Shown: one piece after another, positions 18,556-26,750 of the stretch
Layout of the letters: every line of letters starts with the position of its first letter
How positions within the stretch are numbered: position 1 is the first letter of the stretch
Origin: Prevotella sp. UBA7764
GTDB lineage: Bacteria; Bacteroidota; Bacteroidia; Bacteroidales; Bacteroidaceae
Direction of reading: 5' to 3'
Assembly: GCA_002481295.1 (NCBI GenBank)
Contig: DLDU01000058.1
Span: 1 to 38,409, forward strand
DNA length: 38,409 nt
Notes under the pieces: generated by a model
What the model was told of the DNA's origin: nothing
Seen by the model: only the letters and a program-made list of their open reading frames with translations
The model's database searches: none
Position numbers and translations under genes: made by a program

Positions 18556-18617
18556 CGAAGTGAGAGAATAGAACGGGCGGAACAACAGTTTTCGCCAAAA
18601 CACAGATTTATACAAGT

Positions 18618-19427
18618 ATGGATTACAAGATGATCGTGCTCGATCTCGACGGCACGCTGACAAATAGTAAGAAAGAGATGACGTCTCGCACACGCGATAC
18701 GCTGCTGAAAGCTGAGCAGCAGGGCGTGCGCATCGTACTCGCATCGGGACGTCCCACCTATGGCATCACGGCTCTCGCCGAGGAACTGGACCAGAAGACT
18801 TACCGAGGTTTCATCCTTGCCTTCAACGGCGGACGCATCACCGACTGCGCTACGGGCAAGGTGGTCTTTGACCTACCCTTGAACCCAGAGGTCGTGCCAC
18901 CACTCTACGAAGCCGTCAAGAAACACGGCATGGAGATGCTCACCTACCAGGACGAGAAGATCGCGGCAACAAAGAAGGCCAACAAATATGTCCTCCACGA
19001 GGCATTCATCAACAAGATGCCGGTGGAGGAATACACCGATTTCATCCATCAGATCCGCTACCCGATCAACAAATGTCTGGTCGTCGGCGACCCTGCTCCG
19101 CTGCATGAGCTTGAGCTGCAACTGGCCGAAACGTTCAAAGGCGTGATGGATGTCTACCGCTCAGCCGGTTTCTTCCTGGAGTGCGTGCCGCCCGGCATCG
19201 ACAAGGCTCACTCGTTGGAACGCCTCTTTGAGCTGACCGGCATCCGTCGCGAGGAGGTCATCGCCTGCGGCGACGGCTACAACGACCAGAGCATGATACG
19301 CTTCGCGGGGCTCGGCGTGGCCATGGCCAACGCTCCCAAAGACATACAGGACTCGGCCGACTACATCACCTACAGCAACGAGGAGGACGGCGTAGCACAC
19401 GTGGTCGAGAAGTTTATCCTGAAATAA
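18618..19427 (+). CDS. Cof-type HAD-IIB family phosphatase
   Basis: A 269-aa cytosolic sugar-phosphate phosphatase of the Cof/YidA type. Motif I is VLDLDGTLTNS with nucleophile Asp9 and acid/base Asp11; motif II is ASGRP; the conserved Lys lies in VPPGIDKAHSLERL; motif IV is ACGDGYNDQSMIRFAGLGVAMANA. Length and the large C2B-type cap in the middle match the family. These enzymes act on a broad range of phosphorylated sugars or flavin intermediates, so the physiological substrate cannot be read from the sequence. It is transcribed alone, divergently from the PUL. Confidence 0.92.
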   Translation: MDYKMIVLDLDGTLTNSKKEMTSRTRDTLLKAEQQGVRIVLASGRPTYGITALAEELDQKTYRGFILAFNGGRITDCATGKVVFDLPLNPEVVPPLYEAVKKHGMEMLTYQDEKIAATKKANKYVLHEAFINKMPVEEYTDFIHQIRYPINKCLVVGDPAPLHELELQLAETFKGVMDVYRSAGFFLECVPPGIDKAHSLERLFELTGIRREEVIACGDGYNDQSMIRFAGLGVAMANAPKDIQDSADYITYSNEEDGVAHVVEKFILK

Positions 19428-19497
19428 CTTTGTTGGGATAACTGACATTTTTCCGCCCTTTTCCTGGCGTTCTTTTGCACCAAGGTGTCCTTTGCTC

Positions 19498-19637
19498 CGA
19501 TTTTTGCGAATTTCAGCTACTTTTCGTAAGTCACTGATTGATAAGTACATACAAGCTAGCCCTTGCTTTTTAGCAGTCAGAAGTGCCCTTTCTGCATAAG
19601 AAAAACGTTGAAAGTAGGTCTCAGAAAGCCTTTCTGA
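19498..19637 (+). repeat. Dispersed intergenic repeat, copy 2
   Basis: 19498-19561 resembles the minus strand of 1412-1475, and TCAGAAAGCCTTTCTGA at 19621-19637 is the same palindrome as at 1270-1286 with one base changed at its centre. Both copies have the same internal order, in opposite orientation on the chromosome. Confidence 0.5.
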
Positions 19638-19642
19638 AGCGC

Positions 19643-19711
19643 TCATCTCGCCTTTCTGACCTTGTCATCTCGCCTTTCTGACCTTGTCATCTAACCGAGA
19701 TGACAAGGTCA
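19643..19711 (+). repeat. 22-bp tandem repeat running into a perfect hairpin
   Basis: TCATCTCGCCTTTCTGACCT plus TG is repeated exactly at 19643-19664 and 19665-19686, with a partial third copy (TCATCT). The second copy forms the left arm of a 14-bp perfect stem, 19679-19692 with 19698-19711, loop AACCG. The right arm is followed by AAAAA, not by a T-tract, so it would terminate better on the minus strand, where no gene needs it. Confidence 0.75.
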
Positions 19712-19960
19712 AAAAGCCATTTTGGCCGCGTCATCTCAGAATTCTCTCTCAGAGTGCCTTTTCGTTTCTATAGAATGAAAGCCCACGGTGAACTACTTTT
19801 GTAAGATTCTTTGCAACTAACCGACTTGCTATGCTCACCCTACACCTTATTATATATATAGCTCGCTGTCATTAAAGGCGACTTTATTGTTCGCTTTTAC
19901 CGACGCTTGAAAACAATTGTTCAAATAATGTAAAAATACTGATTTTTAACTGCTTAAAAG

Positions 19961-19991
19961 TTGCAAACTATTGCTTTCTTTCCTATATTTG
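19961..19991 (+). promoter_or_regulatory. Promoter of the hppA remnant
   Basis: TTGC at 19961-19964, 19-base spacer, TATATTTG at 19984-19991. This is one of the best promoter matches in the window, so the deleted gene downstream is probably still transcribed. Confidence 0.7.
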
Positions 19992-20057
19992 CCACTATAA
20001 ACGGACGCGATGAGAACCGCTCCGTACTCGTGTCTAACCATTCAATCGTCTTGCCTT

Positions 20058-20612
20058 ATGAACTTACCTATTGTCTTTTGGCACATCCCGTTGGCCTCTG
20101 TCTGTGCCCTGATGATGGCATGGCTGTTCTTCCGTGACATGATGAAGGAAGACGAGGGCACGCCGCGCATGAAGGAAATCGCCCTCTACATCCGTCGGGG
20201 TGCGATGGCCTATCTGCGACAGCAATACCGCGTGGTGCTCATCGTCTTTGTCGTGCTGCCCATCATCTTCGCCATCATGGCCTACGGCTTCAATGCCCAG
20301 AACCCGTGGGTGCCGTTTGCTTTCCTCACGGGCGGTTTCTTCAGTGGACTTGCCGGATTCTTCGGCATGAAGACGGCTACATACGCCAGTGGGCGTACGG
20401 CCAACGGAGGCGGTGCCTGGGACAACGCAAAGAAGAGCGTCGAGGAAGGACGCTTCGGCGGTAAAGGATCACCCTGTCACAAGGCTACGATTGTCGGCGA
20501 TACCGTCGGTGATCCGTTCAAGGACACTTCTGGTCCCTCGCTCAACATCCTGATCAAACTCATGTCGATGGTGAGTATCGTCATGGCAGGACTGACCGTG
20601 GCTTGTATGTAA
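20058..20612 (+). CDS. hppA: Internally deleted membrane-bound pyrophosphatase (HppA) remnant
   Basis: An open frame of 184 aa that joins the two ends of a membrane pyrophosphatase, an ion-pumping enzyme normally of more than 700 residues and about 16 helices. Residues 1-116 match the N-terminus (three membrane segments, [35 protein letters not shown]). Residues 117-184 match the extreme C-terminus ([49 protein letters not shown]). The middle, with most of the pyrophosphate- and metal-binding Asp motifs, is missing, so it cannot be a working pump. The join, near 20398-20412, stays in frame. The start at 20058 matches the family N-terminus; an upstream ATG at 20010 would add 16 residues. The promoter is intact. 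It may be a genuine deletion or an assembly collapse. Confidence 0.8.
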   Translation: MNLPIVFWHIPLASVCALMMAWLFFRDMMKEDEGTPRMKEIALYIRRGAMAYLRQQYRVVLIVFVVLPIIFAIMAYGFNAQNPWVPFAFLTGGFFSGLAGFFGMKTATYASGRTANGGGAWDNAKKSVEEGRFGGKGSPCHKATIVGDTVGDPFKDTSGPSLNILIKLMSMVSIVMAGLTVACM

Positions 20613-20625
20613 AAGGCACAAAAAA

Positions 20626-20647
20626 GGTGCGGCAATAGCGCCGCGCC
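20626..20647 (+). terminator. GC-rich hairpin after the hppA remnant
   Basis: GGTGCGGC (20626-20633) pairs with GCCGCGCC (20640-20647) over 8 bp with one G-T pair, loop AATAGC. The following sequence (CCGTATTGTTGTTTTAG) is only moderately T-rich, so termination may be partial. It lies between two convergent genes. Confidence 0.5.
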
Positions 20648-20670
20648 CCGTATTGTTGTTTTAGATAAGT

Positions 20671-21366
20671 CTAAATCCGGTATCCCACGCTGATCGACCA
20701 ACACTGGACACGCTCGCCGCCGCCGGGATTCTTATCATTGGACCGGTAGACCTTCGACAGCGGAATGCTATAGCGAAGGTCTACGATGACACGCTCATAC
20801 TCCATAGCAACACTCACAGGCACGCTCCACAGCACATTGCGCAGACCATTGCCCTTGACATTGGCTTTCTCAATGTCTGTGGAGTAAGTGTATCTGCCGC
20901 TTTCGCCGACCTTGACTTTCTGGGACTCTGTATGTGTGCGGTTCCAAAGTCCGACGCCCGCCTGCAGTCCGGTGCCCACGGAAAGCTTGTCCGTTGCATA
21001 CCACCGCGCCATCACGGGAATCTTGAGGTAGTCGATCGTGAAATAGCAACGGCTGAAGACATTATAGGTTCCCAGCTCACGCTGATCCAAGACATTATCT
21101 TTATAGTTGCAACCCTCGCGTGAATAGTAGGCACCGATACTGGCGGAGAAGGGTGCGCTGATGCGGTATTCGAGATCCAATCCGGCAGCTGCTCCCGCCT
21201 TAAACTTGCTCTTCATCTCCCCCACTTCATTGACAAGACTCTCGTTGCTGATGGTGGAGAGATTGACGCCAACACGCGGTATCACGGAAAACGTACCCGG
21301 CTCTACCTGCGCCCAACCCATGGTAGACATGCCCAACAGGGCAAATAGTGCTGCAATGTGTTTCAT
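20671..21366 (-). CDS. PorT-like outer-membrane beta-barrel protein
   Basis: A 231-aa protein with signal peptide MKHIAALFALLGMSTMGWAQ, followed by alternating hydrophobic beta strands (VIPRVGVNLSTI, AGAAAGLDLEYRI, YLKIPVMARWY, GTGLQAGVGLW) and a final strand WSISVGYRI. This is the small outer-membrane beta-barrel (OMP_b-brl_2, PorT-like) pattern typical of Bacteroidetes. Such barrels have varied or unknown roles and I see no feature that gives a specific one. It is transcribed alone, convergent with the hppA remnant. Confidence 0.8.
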   Translation of the reverse strand: MKHIAALFALLGMSTMGWAQVEPGTFSVIPRVGVNLSTISNESLVNEVGEMKSKFKAGAAAGLDLEYRISAPFSASIGAYYSREGCNYKDNVLDQRELGTYNVFSRCYFTIDYLKIPVMARWYATDKLSVGTGLQAGVGLWNRTHTESQKVKVGESGRYTYSTDIEKANVKGNGLRNVLWSVPVSVAMEYERVIVDLRYSIPLSKVYRSNDKNPGGGERVQCWSISVGYRI

Positions 21367-21443
21367 ATTCTTTTATATCAGGAACTGTTTCTTTCTATAC
21401 AAGGGGCGATACTCTATATATTAATAAGGTGTCAATCCCTTTT

Positions 21444-21451
21444 CAAAGTTA
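21444..21451 (-). promoter_or_regulatory. Candidate -7 element of the beta-barrel gene
   Basis: The minus strand reads TAACTTTG, matching TAnnTTTG, about 80 bases before the start codon. No convincing -33 box. Confidence 0.45.
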
Positions 21452-21521
21452 GCAATATTCTTCCTCTCCCCGTCCTTTTCTTAAGAAAAATGCGCTCTTC
21501 TCTCAAATTATTGCCCAAATA

Positions 21522-21553
21522 TTTGGTGGGCTCGCAAAGTTTTCGTAATTTTG
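21522..21553 (+). promoter_or_regulatory. Promoter of tRNA-Val
   Basis: TTTG at 21522-21525, 20-base spacer, TAATTTTG at 21546-21553, about 46 bp before the mature tRNA 5' end. Confidence 0.7.
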
Positions 21554-21599
21554 CACACCGTAACACAGAGGTTCGCACAGAGCCTATCAACGCAGGCAT

Positions 21600-21677
21600 A
21601 GGGGCATAGCCCAGCTGGTTTAGAGCGCTGCAGTCACATTGCAGAGGTCATGGGTTCGAGTCCCATTGTCCCTACCA
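21600..21677 (+). tRNA. tRNA-Val (anticodon CAC)
   Basis: A complete cloverleaf. The acceptor AGGGGCA (21600-21606) pairs with TGTCCCT (21667-21673) with one G-T pair; D arm GCCC/GAGC with one mismatch; anticodon stem CTGCA/TGCAG around loop GTCACAT with anticodon CAC at 21635-21637; T arm ATGGG/CCCAT with loop TTCGAGT; discriminator A and an encoded CCA. The anticodon reads GUG valine codons. Confidence 0.93.
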
Positions 21678-21720
21678 AGCCGTCCATAGCAAGTCTTTGC
21701 TTTGGACGGCTTTTCTTTTT
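21677..21720 (+). terminator. Intrinsic terminator of tRNA-Val
   Basis: AAGCCGTCC (21677-21685) pairs perfectly with GGACGGCTT (21704-21712), with an inner AGCAA/TTGCT stem, followed by TTTTCTTTTT. The stem begins at the last base of the encoded CCA. Confidence 0.88.
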
Positions 21721-21813
21721 GTGTGTTGCCATGCGTCCCCTTCCCTACCCTCTTCTCCGCAGTTTTTCCGCAACATTTCCGCCTTCTTCCTCCGCTTTGC
21801 GAGGAAAAAACCG

Positions 21814-21821
21814 TAACTTTG
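21814..21821 (+). promoter_or_regulatory. Candidate dnaB promoter -7 element
   Basis: TAACTTTG matches TAnnTTTG and lies about 100 bp before the chosen dnaB start. The -33 region has no good match. It supports placing the dnaB start downstream of this point, not at the far upstream limit of the open frame. Confidence 0.5.
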
Positions 21822-21917
21822 CATCTATCATCCTCTCCCCGGTCCAAAAGACTCTGCTTCTCCCCCGGCTTGTCGATGACTGCAAAAACCATCAACCCGC
21901 AAAACACACTAAAGCAT

Positions 21918-23474
21918 ATGCCAGAACAAAAAAATACCGCGCCCCGTCGCAAAAAGGCTTCCGCACCCATCGACCCCACCTACGGCCACCTGCAGCCGCA
22001 GGCCATCGACGTGGAAAAGGTGGTGCTCGGTGCCCTGATGATCGACAAGGACGCCTTCTCGGTCGTCTCTGAGCTCATCCGCCCCGAGACCTTCTACGAC
22101 CCGCGCCACCAAAAGATCTTCAAGGCAATCCAGACCCTGAACATGGAGGAAAAGCCCGTCGACATCCTCACCGTCACCAACGAGCTGGAGCGCGAGGGCA
22201 CCATCGACGACGTCGGTGGCCCGAACTACATCATCGAGCTCTCCTCGCACGTAGCCTCATCGGCACACATCGAGCAGCACGCCAAGATTCTCAAGCAGAA
22301 GTTCCTCGCCCGCCAGCTCATCTCCTTCGCCAGCGACATCGAGACCAAGGCCTTTGACACCACCGTCGATGTCGACGAGCTCATGCAGGAAGCCGAAGGC
22401 AGCCTCTTCGAGCTCTCGCAGAAAAACATGAAGCAGGACTATACACAGATCGACCCGGTCATCCGCCAGGCCATCGACACCCTGCAAAAAGCTTCCGCCA
22501 ACACCAGCGGTCTGACGGGTATCCCCTCCGGCTATACCAAACTCGACGACATGACCTCGGGATGGCAGAAGAGTGACCTCGTCATCATCGCCGGACGTCC
22601 TGCCATGGGTAAGACCTCGTTTGCGCTGTCTGTGGCTAAGAACATTGCTGTCGATTATCAGACGCCCATCGCCTTCTTCTCGCTCGAGATGAACAACGAG
22701 CAACTCGTAGACCGTCTCATCTCCAACGTCTGCGAGATCGAGGGCAAGAAGATCATGAACGGTCAGCTCGCCCGTGACGAGTGGGAACGACTCGACAAGA
22801 ACCTCTCGCGACTCACGGGAGCACCCATCTATGTTGACGACACGCCGGGGCTCTCCATCTTTGAGCTCCGCACCAAAGCGCGCCGCCTCGTGCGTGAGAA
22901 AGGTGTGAAGATCATCATGATCGACTACCTCCAGCTGATGAACGCCAACGGCATGCGCTTCGGCAACCGACAGGAAGAGGTCTCCACCATCTCACGTTCA
23001 CTCAAAGGACTGGCCAAGGAACTCGACATCCCCATCATCGCCCTCTCACAGCTCAACCGTACCGTGGAAAACCGCGAGGGCATCGAGGGTAAGCGACCAC
23101 AGCTGAGCGACCTGCGTGAGTCCGGTGCTATCGAGCAGGATGCCGATATGGTGCTCTTCGTCCACCGCCCCGAATACTACCGCATCTACCAGGACGAGAA
23201 AGGCAACGACCTCCACGGCAAGGCACAAATCATCATCGCAAAGCACCGTAAAGGTGCCACGGGCGACGTGCTGCTCACGTTCCAGGGACAGTACACCCGC
23301 TTCATGAACCCCGAGGATGCCCAACTGGCTCCACTGCCGGGCGAGATGAACGGTGGAGAGTTTATTGGTTCTAAGATGAATCAGGACTACGGTGGTGCTC
23401 CGGATACGGATCCTTTCGCCGGCGATCCACTGGGCAGCATGCCTCCAGACACCGGCGGCTCAGTCCCTTTCTGA
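21918..23474 (+). CDS. dnaB: Replicative DNA helicase DnaB
   Basis: Hexameric 5'-3' helicase that unwinds DNA at the replication fork and recruits primase. From the ATG at 21918 the protein has 518 aa and begins MPEQKNTAPRRKKASAPIDP. The N-terminal DnaB domain starts at HLQPQAIDVEKVVLGALMID; the RecA-like ATPase has Walker A GRPAMGKTS at residues 226-234, Walker B VKIIMIDYLQLM, and the DnaB arginine and C-terminal motifs SQLNRTVENR, LSDLRESGAIEQDADMVLFV and IIAKHRKGATG. The open frame extends upstream to 21702, but that part overlaps the tRNA terminator and the -7 element; an ATG at 21876 (MTAKTIN) is the other possible start. No intein or truncation. Confidence 0.95.
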   Translation: MPEQKNTAPRRKKASAPIDPTYGHLQPQAIDVEKVVLGALMIDKDAFSVVSELIRPETFYDPRHQKIFKAIQTLNMEEKPVDILTVTNELEREGTIDDVGGPNYIIELSSHVASSAHIEQHAKILKQKFLARQLISFASDIETKAFDTTVDVDELMQEAEGSLFELSQKNMKQDYTQIDPVIRQAIDTLQKASANTSGLTGIPSGYTKLDDMTSGWQKSDLVIIAGRPAMGKTSFALSVAKNIAVDYQTPIAFFSLEMNNEQLVDRLISNVCEIEGKKIMNGQLARDEWERLDKNLSRLTGAPIYVDDTPGLSIFELRTKARRLVREKGVKIIMIDYLQLMNANGMRFGNRQEEVSTISRSLKGLAKELDIPIIALSQLNRTVENREGIEGKRPQLSDLRESGAIEQDADMVLFVHRPEYYRIYQDEKGNDLHGKAQIIIAKHRKGATGDVLLTFQGQYTRFMNPEDAQLAPLPGEMNGGEFIGSKMNQDYGGAPDTDPFAGDPLGSMPPDTGGSVPF

Positions 23475-23512
23475 TAAATTATTAGAAAAACAAGCAAAAA
23501 AGTTTCAGATTA

Positions 23513-23544
23513 TTTGCTCGTATCGGCTGAAATGTTTACCTTTG
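23513..23544 (+). promoter_or_regulatory. Promoter of the leu operon
   Basis: TTTG at 23513-23516, exactly 20 bases, then TACCTTTG at 23537-23544. A start near 23551 gives a leader of about 235 nt before leuA. No second promoter is evident between the leader and leuB. Confidence 0.75.
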
Positions 23545-23585
23545 CACCTGTAAACAGAAATAGATACGAATCAATACATAAGGTT

Positions 23586-23675
23586 ATGACAAGTTTGTAC
23601 ATCCTTCTAAGCATTATTATTAGCATTCGACTGTATCCCACAGTTGGAAGTGAGAAGGTGTGCGTGCATGTCTGA
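23586..23675 (+). CDS. leuL: Leu/Ile-rich leader peptide of the leu operon (29 codons)
   Basis: A 29-residue ORF beginning MTSLYILLSIIISIRLYP and ending in TGA at 23673-23675. Nine of the first 16 residues are Leu (4, 7, 8, 16) or Ile (6, 10, 11, 12, 14), and four Val codons follow. It lies between a good promoter and a hairpin-T-tract terminator just before leuA, the classic layout of a leader peptide whose translation senses charged tRNA. Stalling on the Leu/Ile codons would free downstream RNA to form an antiterminator. The peptide itself is unlikely to have a role. Too short for routine gene callers. Confidence 0.75.
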   Translation: MTSLYILLSIIISIRLYPTVGSEKVCVHV

Positions 23676-23728
23676 CGGACAACAACCATACAGAGCCTTT
23701 CCACTTCCACAAGTGGGAAGGCTTTTTT
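23603..23728 (+). promoter_or_regulatory. Transcription attenuator of the leu operon
   Basis: Three alternative pairings can be drawn. Strand 1 (CCTTCT, 23603-23608, over Leu codons 7-8) pairs with AGAAGG (23653-23658). Strand 2 (GGAAGTG, 23646-23652, plus AAGG at 23655-23658) pairs with strand 3 (CACTTCC, 23702-23708, plus CCTT at 23696-23699). Strand 3 (23695-23706) also pairs with strand 4 (23711-23722) to form the terminator. A ribosome stalled on the leader codons covers strand 1 and favours 2:3, letting transcription continue. Confidence 0.7.
23695..23728 (+). terminator. Attenuator terminator before leuA
   Basis: GCCTTTCCACTT (23695-23706) pairs with AAGTGGGAAGGC (23711-23722) over 12 bp with a single G-T pair, loop CCAC, followed by six T at 23723-23728. 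It lies 58 bp before leuA, so it must be read through for the operon to be expressed. Confidence 0.85.
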
Positions 23729-23786
23729 GTTTGGACAAGTTTCAGGGAACAACAGAGAAAGCAAAAACATTAATACATTAAAGAAT

Positions 23787-25289
23787 ATGAGCGACAGACT
23801 TTACATTTTCGACACGACGCTCCGCGATGGCGAGCAGGTGCCTGGTTGTCAGTTGAACACAGTGGAAAAGATTCAGGTGGCCAAGCAACTCGAGCTATTG
23901 GGCGTGGACGTCATCGAGGCTGGCTTCCCCATCTCCTCGCCGGGGGACTTCAACTCTGTGGTGGAAATCTCAAAAGCGGTGACATGGCCGACCATCTGCG
24001 CACTCACACGTGCCGTAGAAAAGGACATCGACGTGGCTGCCGAGTCGCTGAAATATGCCAAGCACAAACGTATCCACACGGGTATCGGCACAAGTGACTC
24101 TCATATCAAATATAAGTTCAACTCCAATCGCGAGGACATCCTGGAGCGTGCCGTGCGCGCCGTGGCTTACGCCAAGAAGTATGTCGACGACGTAGAGTTC
24201 TACGCTGAGGATGCCGGACGCACCGACAACGAGTACCTCGCACGCGTGGTCGAGGCCGTCATCAAGGCTGGTGCCACTGTGGTCAACATCCCGGACACCA
24301 CCGGATATTGCCTGCCAAACGAGTACGGCGCAAAGATCAAATACCTCAAAGAGCATGTCGACAACATCGACAAGGCCATCATCTCCACTCACTGCCACAA
24401 CGATCTGGGAATGGCAACAGCCAACACGCTCGAAGGTGTGCTCAACGGCGCACGACAGGTAGAGGTTACCATCAACGGCATCGGCGAGCGGGCAGGAAAC
24501 ACTTCCCTGGAGGAGATCGCCATGATCCTTAAATGCCATAAAAACATCGGCATCGACACAAACATCAACACACGCAAGATCTATCCGATCTCACGCATGG
24601 TATCGTCTTTGATGAACATGCCTGTACAACCCAACAAAGCCATCGTCGGACGCAATGCCTTTGCTCACTCCAGCGGCATTCATCAGGACGGCGTGCTGAA
24701 AAACGTGCAGACCTACGAGATCATCAACCCGAAAGACATCGGGCTCGACAACAACGAAATCGTGCTCACCGCACGTTCCGGACGTGCTGCCCTCCGTTAT
24801 CGTCTGGAAGTCAACGGCGTGGACATCAAAGACGAGGAGACGCTCGACAAGATCTACAAGCAGTTCCTCGTACTCGCTGACAAGAAAAAAGAGATCACCG
24901 ACGACGACGTGCTCATGCTTGCCGGCGCTGACCGCACCGCCAACCACAGCGTGAAACTCGACTATCTGCAGGTGACCACCGGCAAGGGCGTACGCTCTGT
25001 GGCAAGCATCGGACTGGACATCGCCGGACAGAAATTCGAGGAATGCTCCACTGGCAACGGTCCTGTCGACGCGGCCATCTCAGCGCTCAAGCGTATCGTA
25101 CGCAAGCAGATGACCCTCAAGGAGTTCACCATTCAGGCTATCTCCAAAGGTTCCGACGACGTTGGCAAGGTGCACATGCAGGTGGAATACGACGGTCAGA
25201 TCTACTACGGATTCGGTGCCAACACCGATATCGTCACCGCGTCTGTCGAGGCATATATCGACTGCATCAATAAATTCAGAGTGAAATAA
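23787..25289 (+). CDS. leuA: 2-isopropylmalate synthase
   Basis: Condenses acetyl-CoA with 2-ketoisovalerate, the first committed step of leucine synthesis. From the ATG at 23787 the protein has 500 aa and begins [20 protein letters not shown], the conserved catalytic start. Metal-binding [36 protein letters not shown] and the [13 protein letters not shown] motif follow; residues after about 390 form the LeuA regulatory domain ([20 protein letters not shown]), the site of leucine feedback in the family. A start further upstream at the TTG of 23727 would run through the terminator and is rejected. First structural gene of the operon, 33 bp before leuC. Confidence 0.95.
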   Translation: MSDRLYIFDTTLRDGEQVPGCQLNTVEKIQVAKQLELLGVDVIEAGFPISSPGDFNSVVEISKAVTWPTICALTRAVEKDIDVAAESLKYAKHKRIHTGIGTSDSHIKYKFNSNREDILERAVRAVAYAKKYVDDVEFYAEDAGRTDNEYLARVVEAVIKAGATVVNIPDTTGYCLPNEYGAKIKYLKEHVDNIDKAIISTHCHNDLGMATANTLEGVLNGARQVEVTINGIGERAGNTSLEEIAMILKCHKNIGIDTNINTRKIYPISRMVSSLMNMPVQPNKAIVGRNAFAHSSGIHQDGVLKNVQTYEIINPKDIGLDNNEIVLTARSGRAALRYRLEVNGVDIKDEETLDKIYKQFLVLADKKKEITDDDVLMLAGADRTANHSVKLDYLQVTTGKGVRSVASIGLDIAGQKFEECSTGNGPVDAAISALKRIVRKQMTLKEFTIQAISKGSDDVGKVHMQVEYDGQIYYGFGANTDIVTASVEAYIDCINKFRVK

Positions 25290-25321
25290 CATAGCAGAAT
25301 CCTATAACACATATTATATAT

Positions 25322-26716
25322 ATGAATACCCTGTTTGATAAGATTTGGGACAGCCACGTCGTTCAGATTGTCAAGGACGGTCCCACTCAATTGTATATCG
25401 ACCGTCTCTACTGCCACGAGGTGACTACTCCACAGGCTTTCCAAGGCTTGCGCCAGCGCGGACTGAAGGTGTTCCGCCCCCAGCAGGTCTTTGCCATGCC
25501 TGACCACAACATACAAACCCACGACCAGGACAAGCCCGTCGCTGACCCCGTAGGACGCAAACAGATCGACACGCTCGACAAGAACTGTAAGGAGTTCGGC
25601 GTCACGGAGTTCAAGATGAACACGCCCGAGAACGGTATCATCCATGTCGTGGGTCCCGAGACTGGACTCTCGCTGCCGGGCATGACCATCGTCTGCGGCG
25701 ACTCTCACACTTCTACTCACGGGGCTATGGGTGCTGTCGCCTTTGGCATCGGTACCTCCGAGGTGGAGATGGTACTCGCCTCGCAGTGCATCTTGCAGCA
25801 GAAACCCAAGTCGATGCGCATCAGCATCAACGGTACGCTCAAACCGGGAGTGACCGCTAAGGATGTCGCCCTTTACCTGATGTCACAGCTGACAACCTCA
25901 GGCGCTACGGGCTACTTCGTGGAGTATGCCGGCGACGTGGTGCGAAACATGAGCATGGAAGGTCGTCTGACCCTCTGCAACCTGTCCATCGAGATGGGTG
26001 CCCGCGGTGGTTTCGTAGCACCGGACGAGAAGACTTTCGCCTATATCAAAGGTAAGAAATACGCGCCCAAGGGTGATGACTGGGAGCGCGCCGTGGCTTA
26101 TTGGAAGACACTGAAGTCCGGCGACGACGCCGTCTTCGACCGCGAGGTGACCTACGACGCAGCCGACATTGAGCCGCGTATCACTTACGGCACGAACCCA
26201 GGTATGGGCATTGCCATCAATGGCACCATCTCCACACTCGACGAGATTCCCGAGAGCGATCAGGCTTCATTCAAGAAGAGCCTGAAATATATGGGCTTTG
26301 AACCGGGCGAGAAACTGCTCGGTCATCCTATCGACTATGTGTTCCTCGGTGCCTGCACCAACGGCCGCATCGAAGACTTCCGCGCCTTCGCCTCTCTGGT
26401 CAAGGGACATCACAAGGCACCGAACGTGGTGGCATGGCTCGTTCCCGGCTCTTGGGCAGTGGCACAGCAGATCAAGAACGAGAAGCTCGACAAGGTGCTG
26501 AGCGAGGCCGGCTTCGAGATCCGTCAGCCCGGATGCTCGGCTTGTCTGGCCATGAACGATGACAAGGTACCGGCAGGACTCTACAGCGTGTCTACCTCCA
26601 ACCGTAATTTTGAGGGTCGTCAGGGCCCCGGCTCGCGCACCATTCTGGCCAGTCCGCTGGTCGCTGCAGCCGCCGCTATCACCGGCAAAGTCACTGACCC
26701 GCGCGAGTTCATGTAA
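25322..26716 (+). CDS. leuC: 3-isopropylmalate dehydratase large subunit
   Basis: Aconitase-family large subunit (464 aa) that with LeuD isomerises 2- to 3-isopropylmalate using a 4Fe-4S cluster. Cluster ligands are the Cys in [17 protein letters not shown] and the pair in [33 protein letters not shown], the substrate-binding stretch, and [19 protein letters not shown] near the end are all present. By family knowledge the same enzyme can act on citramalate in organisms that make isoleucine through that route, which may matter here because a second synthase gene lies in the operon. Full length, no defects. Confidence 0.96.
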   Translation: MNTLFDKIWDSHVVQIVKDGPTQLYIDRLYCHEVTTPQAFQGLRQRGLKVFRPQQVFAMPDHNIQTHDQDKPVADPVGRKQIDTLDKNCKEFGVTEFKMNTPENGIIHVVGPETGLSLPGMTIVCGDSHTSTHGAMGAVAFGIGTSEVEMVLASQCILQQKPKSMRISINGTLKPGVTAKDVALYLMSQLTTSGATGYFVEYAGDVVRNMSMEGRLTLCNLSIEMGARGGFVAPDEKTFAYIKGKKYAPKGDDWERAVAYWKTLKSGDDAVFDREVTYDAADIEPRITYGTNPGMGIAINGTISTLDEIPESDQASFKKSLKYMGFEPGEKLLGHPIDYVFLGACTNGRIEDFRAFASLVKGHHKAPNVVAWLVPGSWAVAQQIKNEKLDKVLSEAGFEIRQPGCSACLAMNDDKVPAGLYSVSTSNRNFEGRQGPGSRTILASPLVAAAAAITGKVTDPREFM

Positions 26717-26750
26717 TCTTCTTGGTTGAACACATCAGTATTTTATCGCA

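Larger units (their letters stand above)
18291..18617. other. Divergent regulatory region between susC and the HAD gene
   Basis: This 327-bp gap holds the susC promoter (minus), the ATGTTACA direct repeat and the HAD promoter (plus). I see no gene in it. The short antisense frame at 18526-18744 overlaps the HAD start and is not supported. Confidence 0.7.
19428..19960. other. Repeat-rich intergenic region
   Basis: Over 500 bp without a credible gene. It contains copy 2 of the dispersed repeat (19498-19637), a 22-bp tandem repeat (19643-19692) and a perfect 14-bp-stem hairpin (19679-19711), then AT-rich DNA that leads into the hppA promoter. The minus-strand frame at 19161-19646 overlaps the HAD gene and has no start context. 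Confidence 0.65.

Noticed and set aside
23475..23786. A riboswitch before leuA
   Set aside because: The leader is explained by a translated Leu/Ile ORF and a terminator/antiterminator pair; no conserved aptamer motif is seen.
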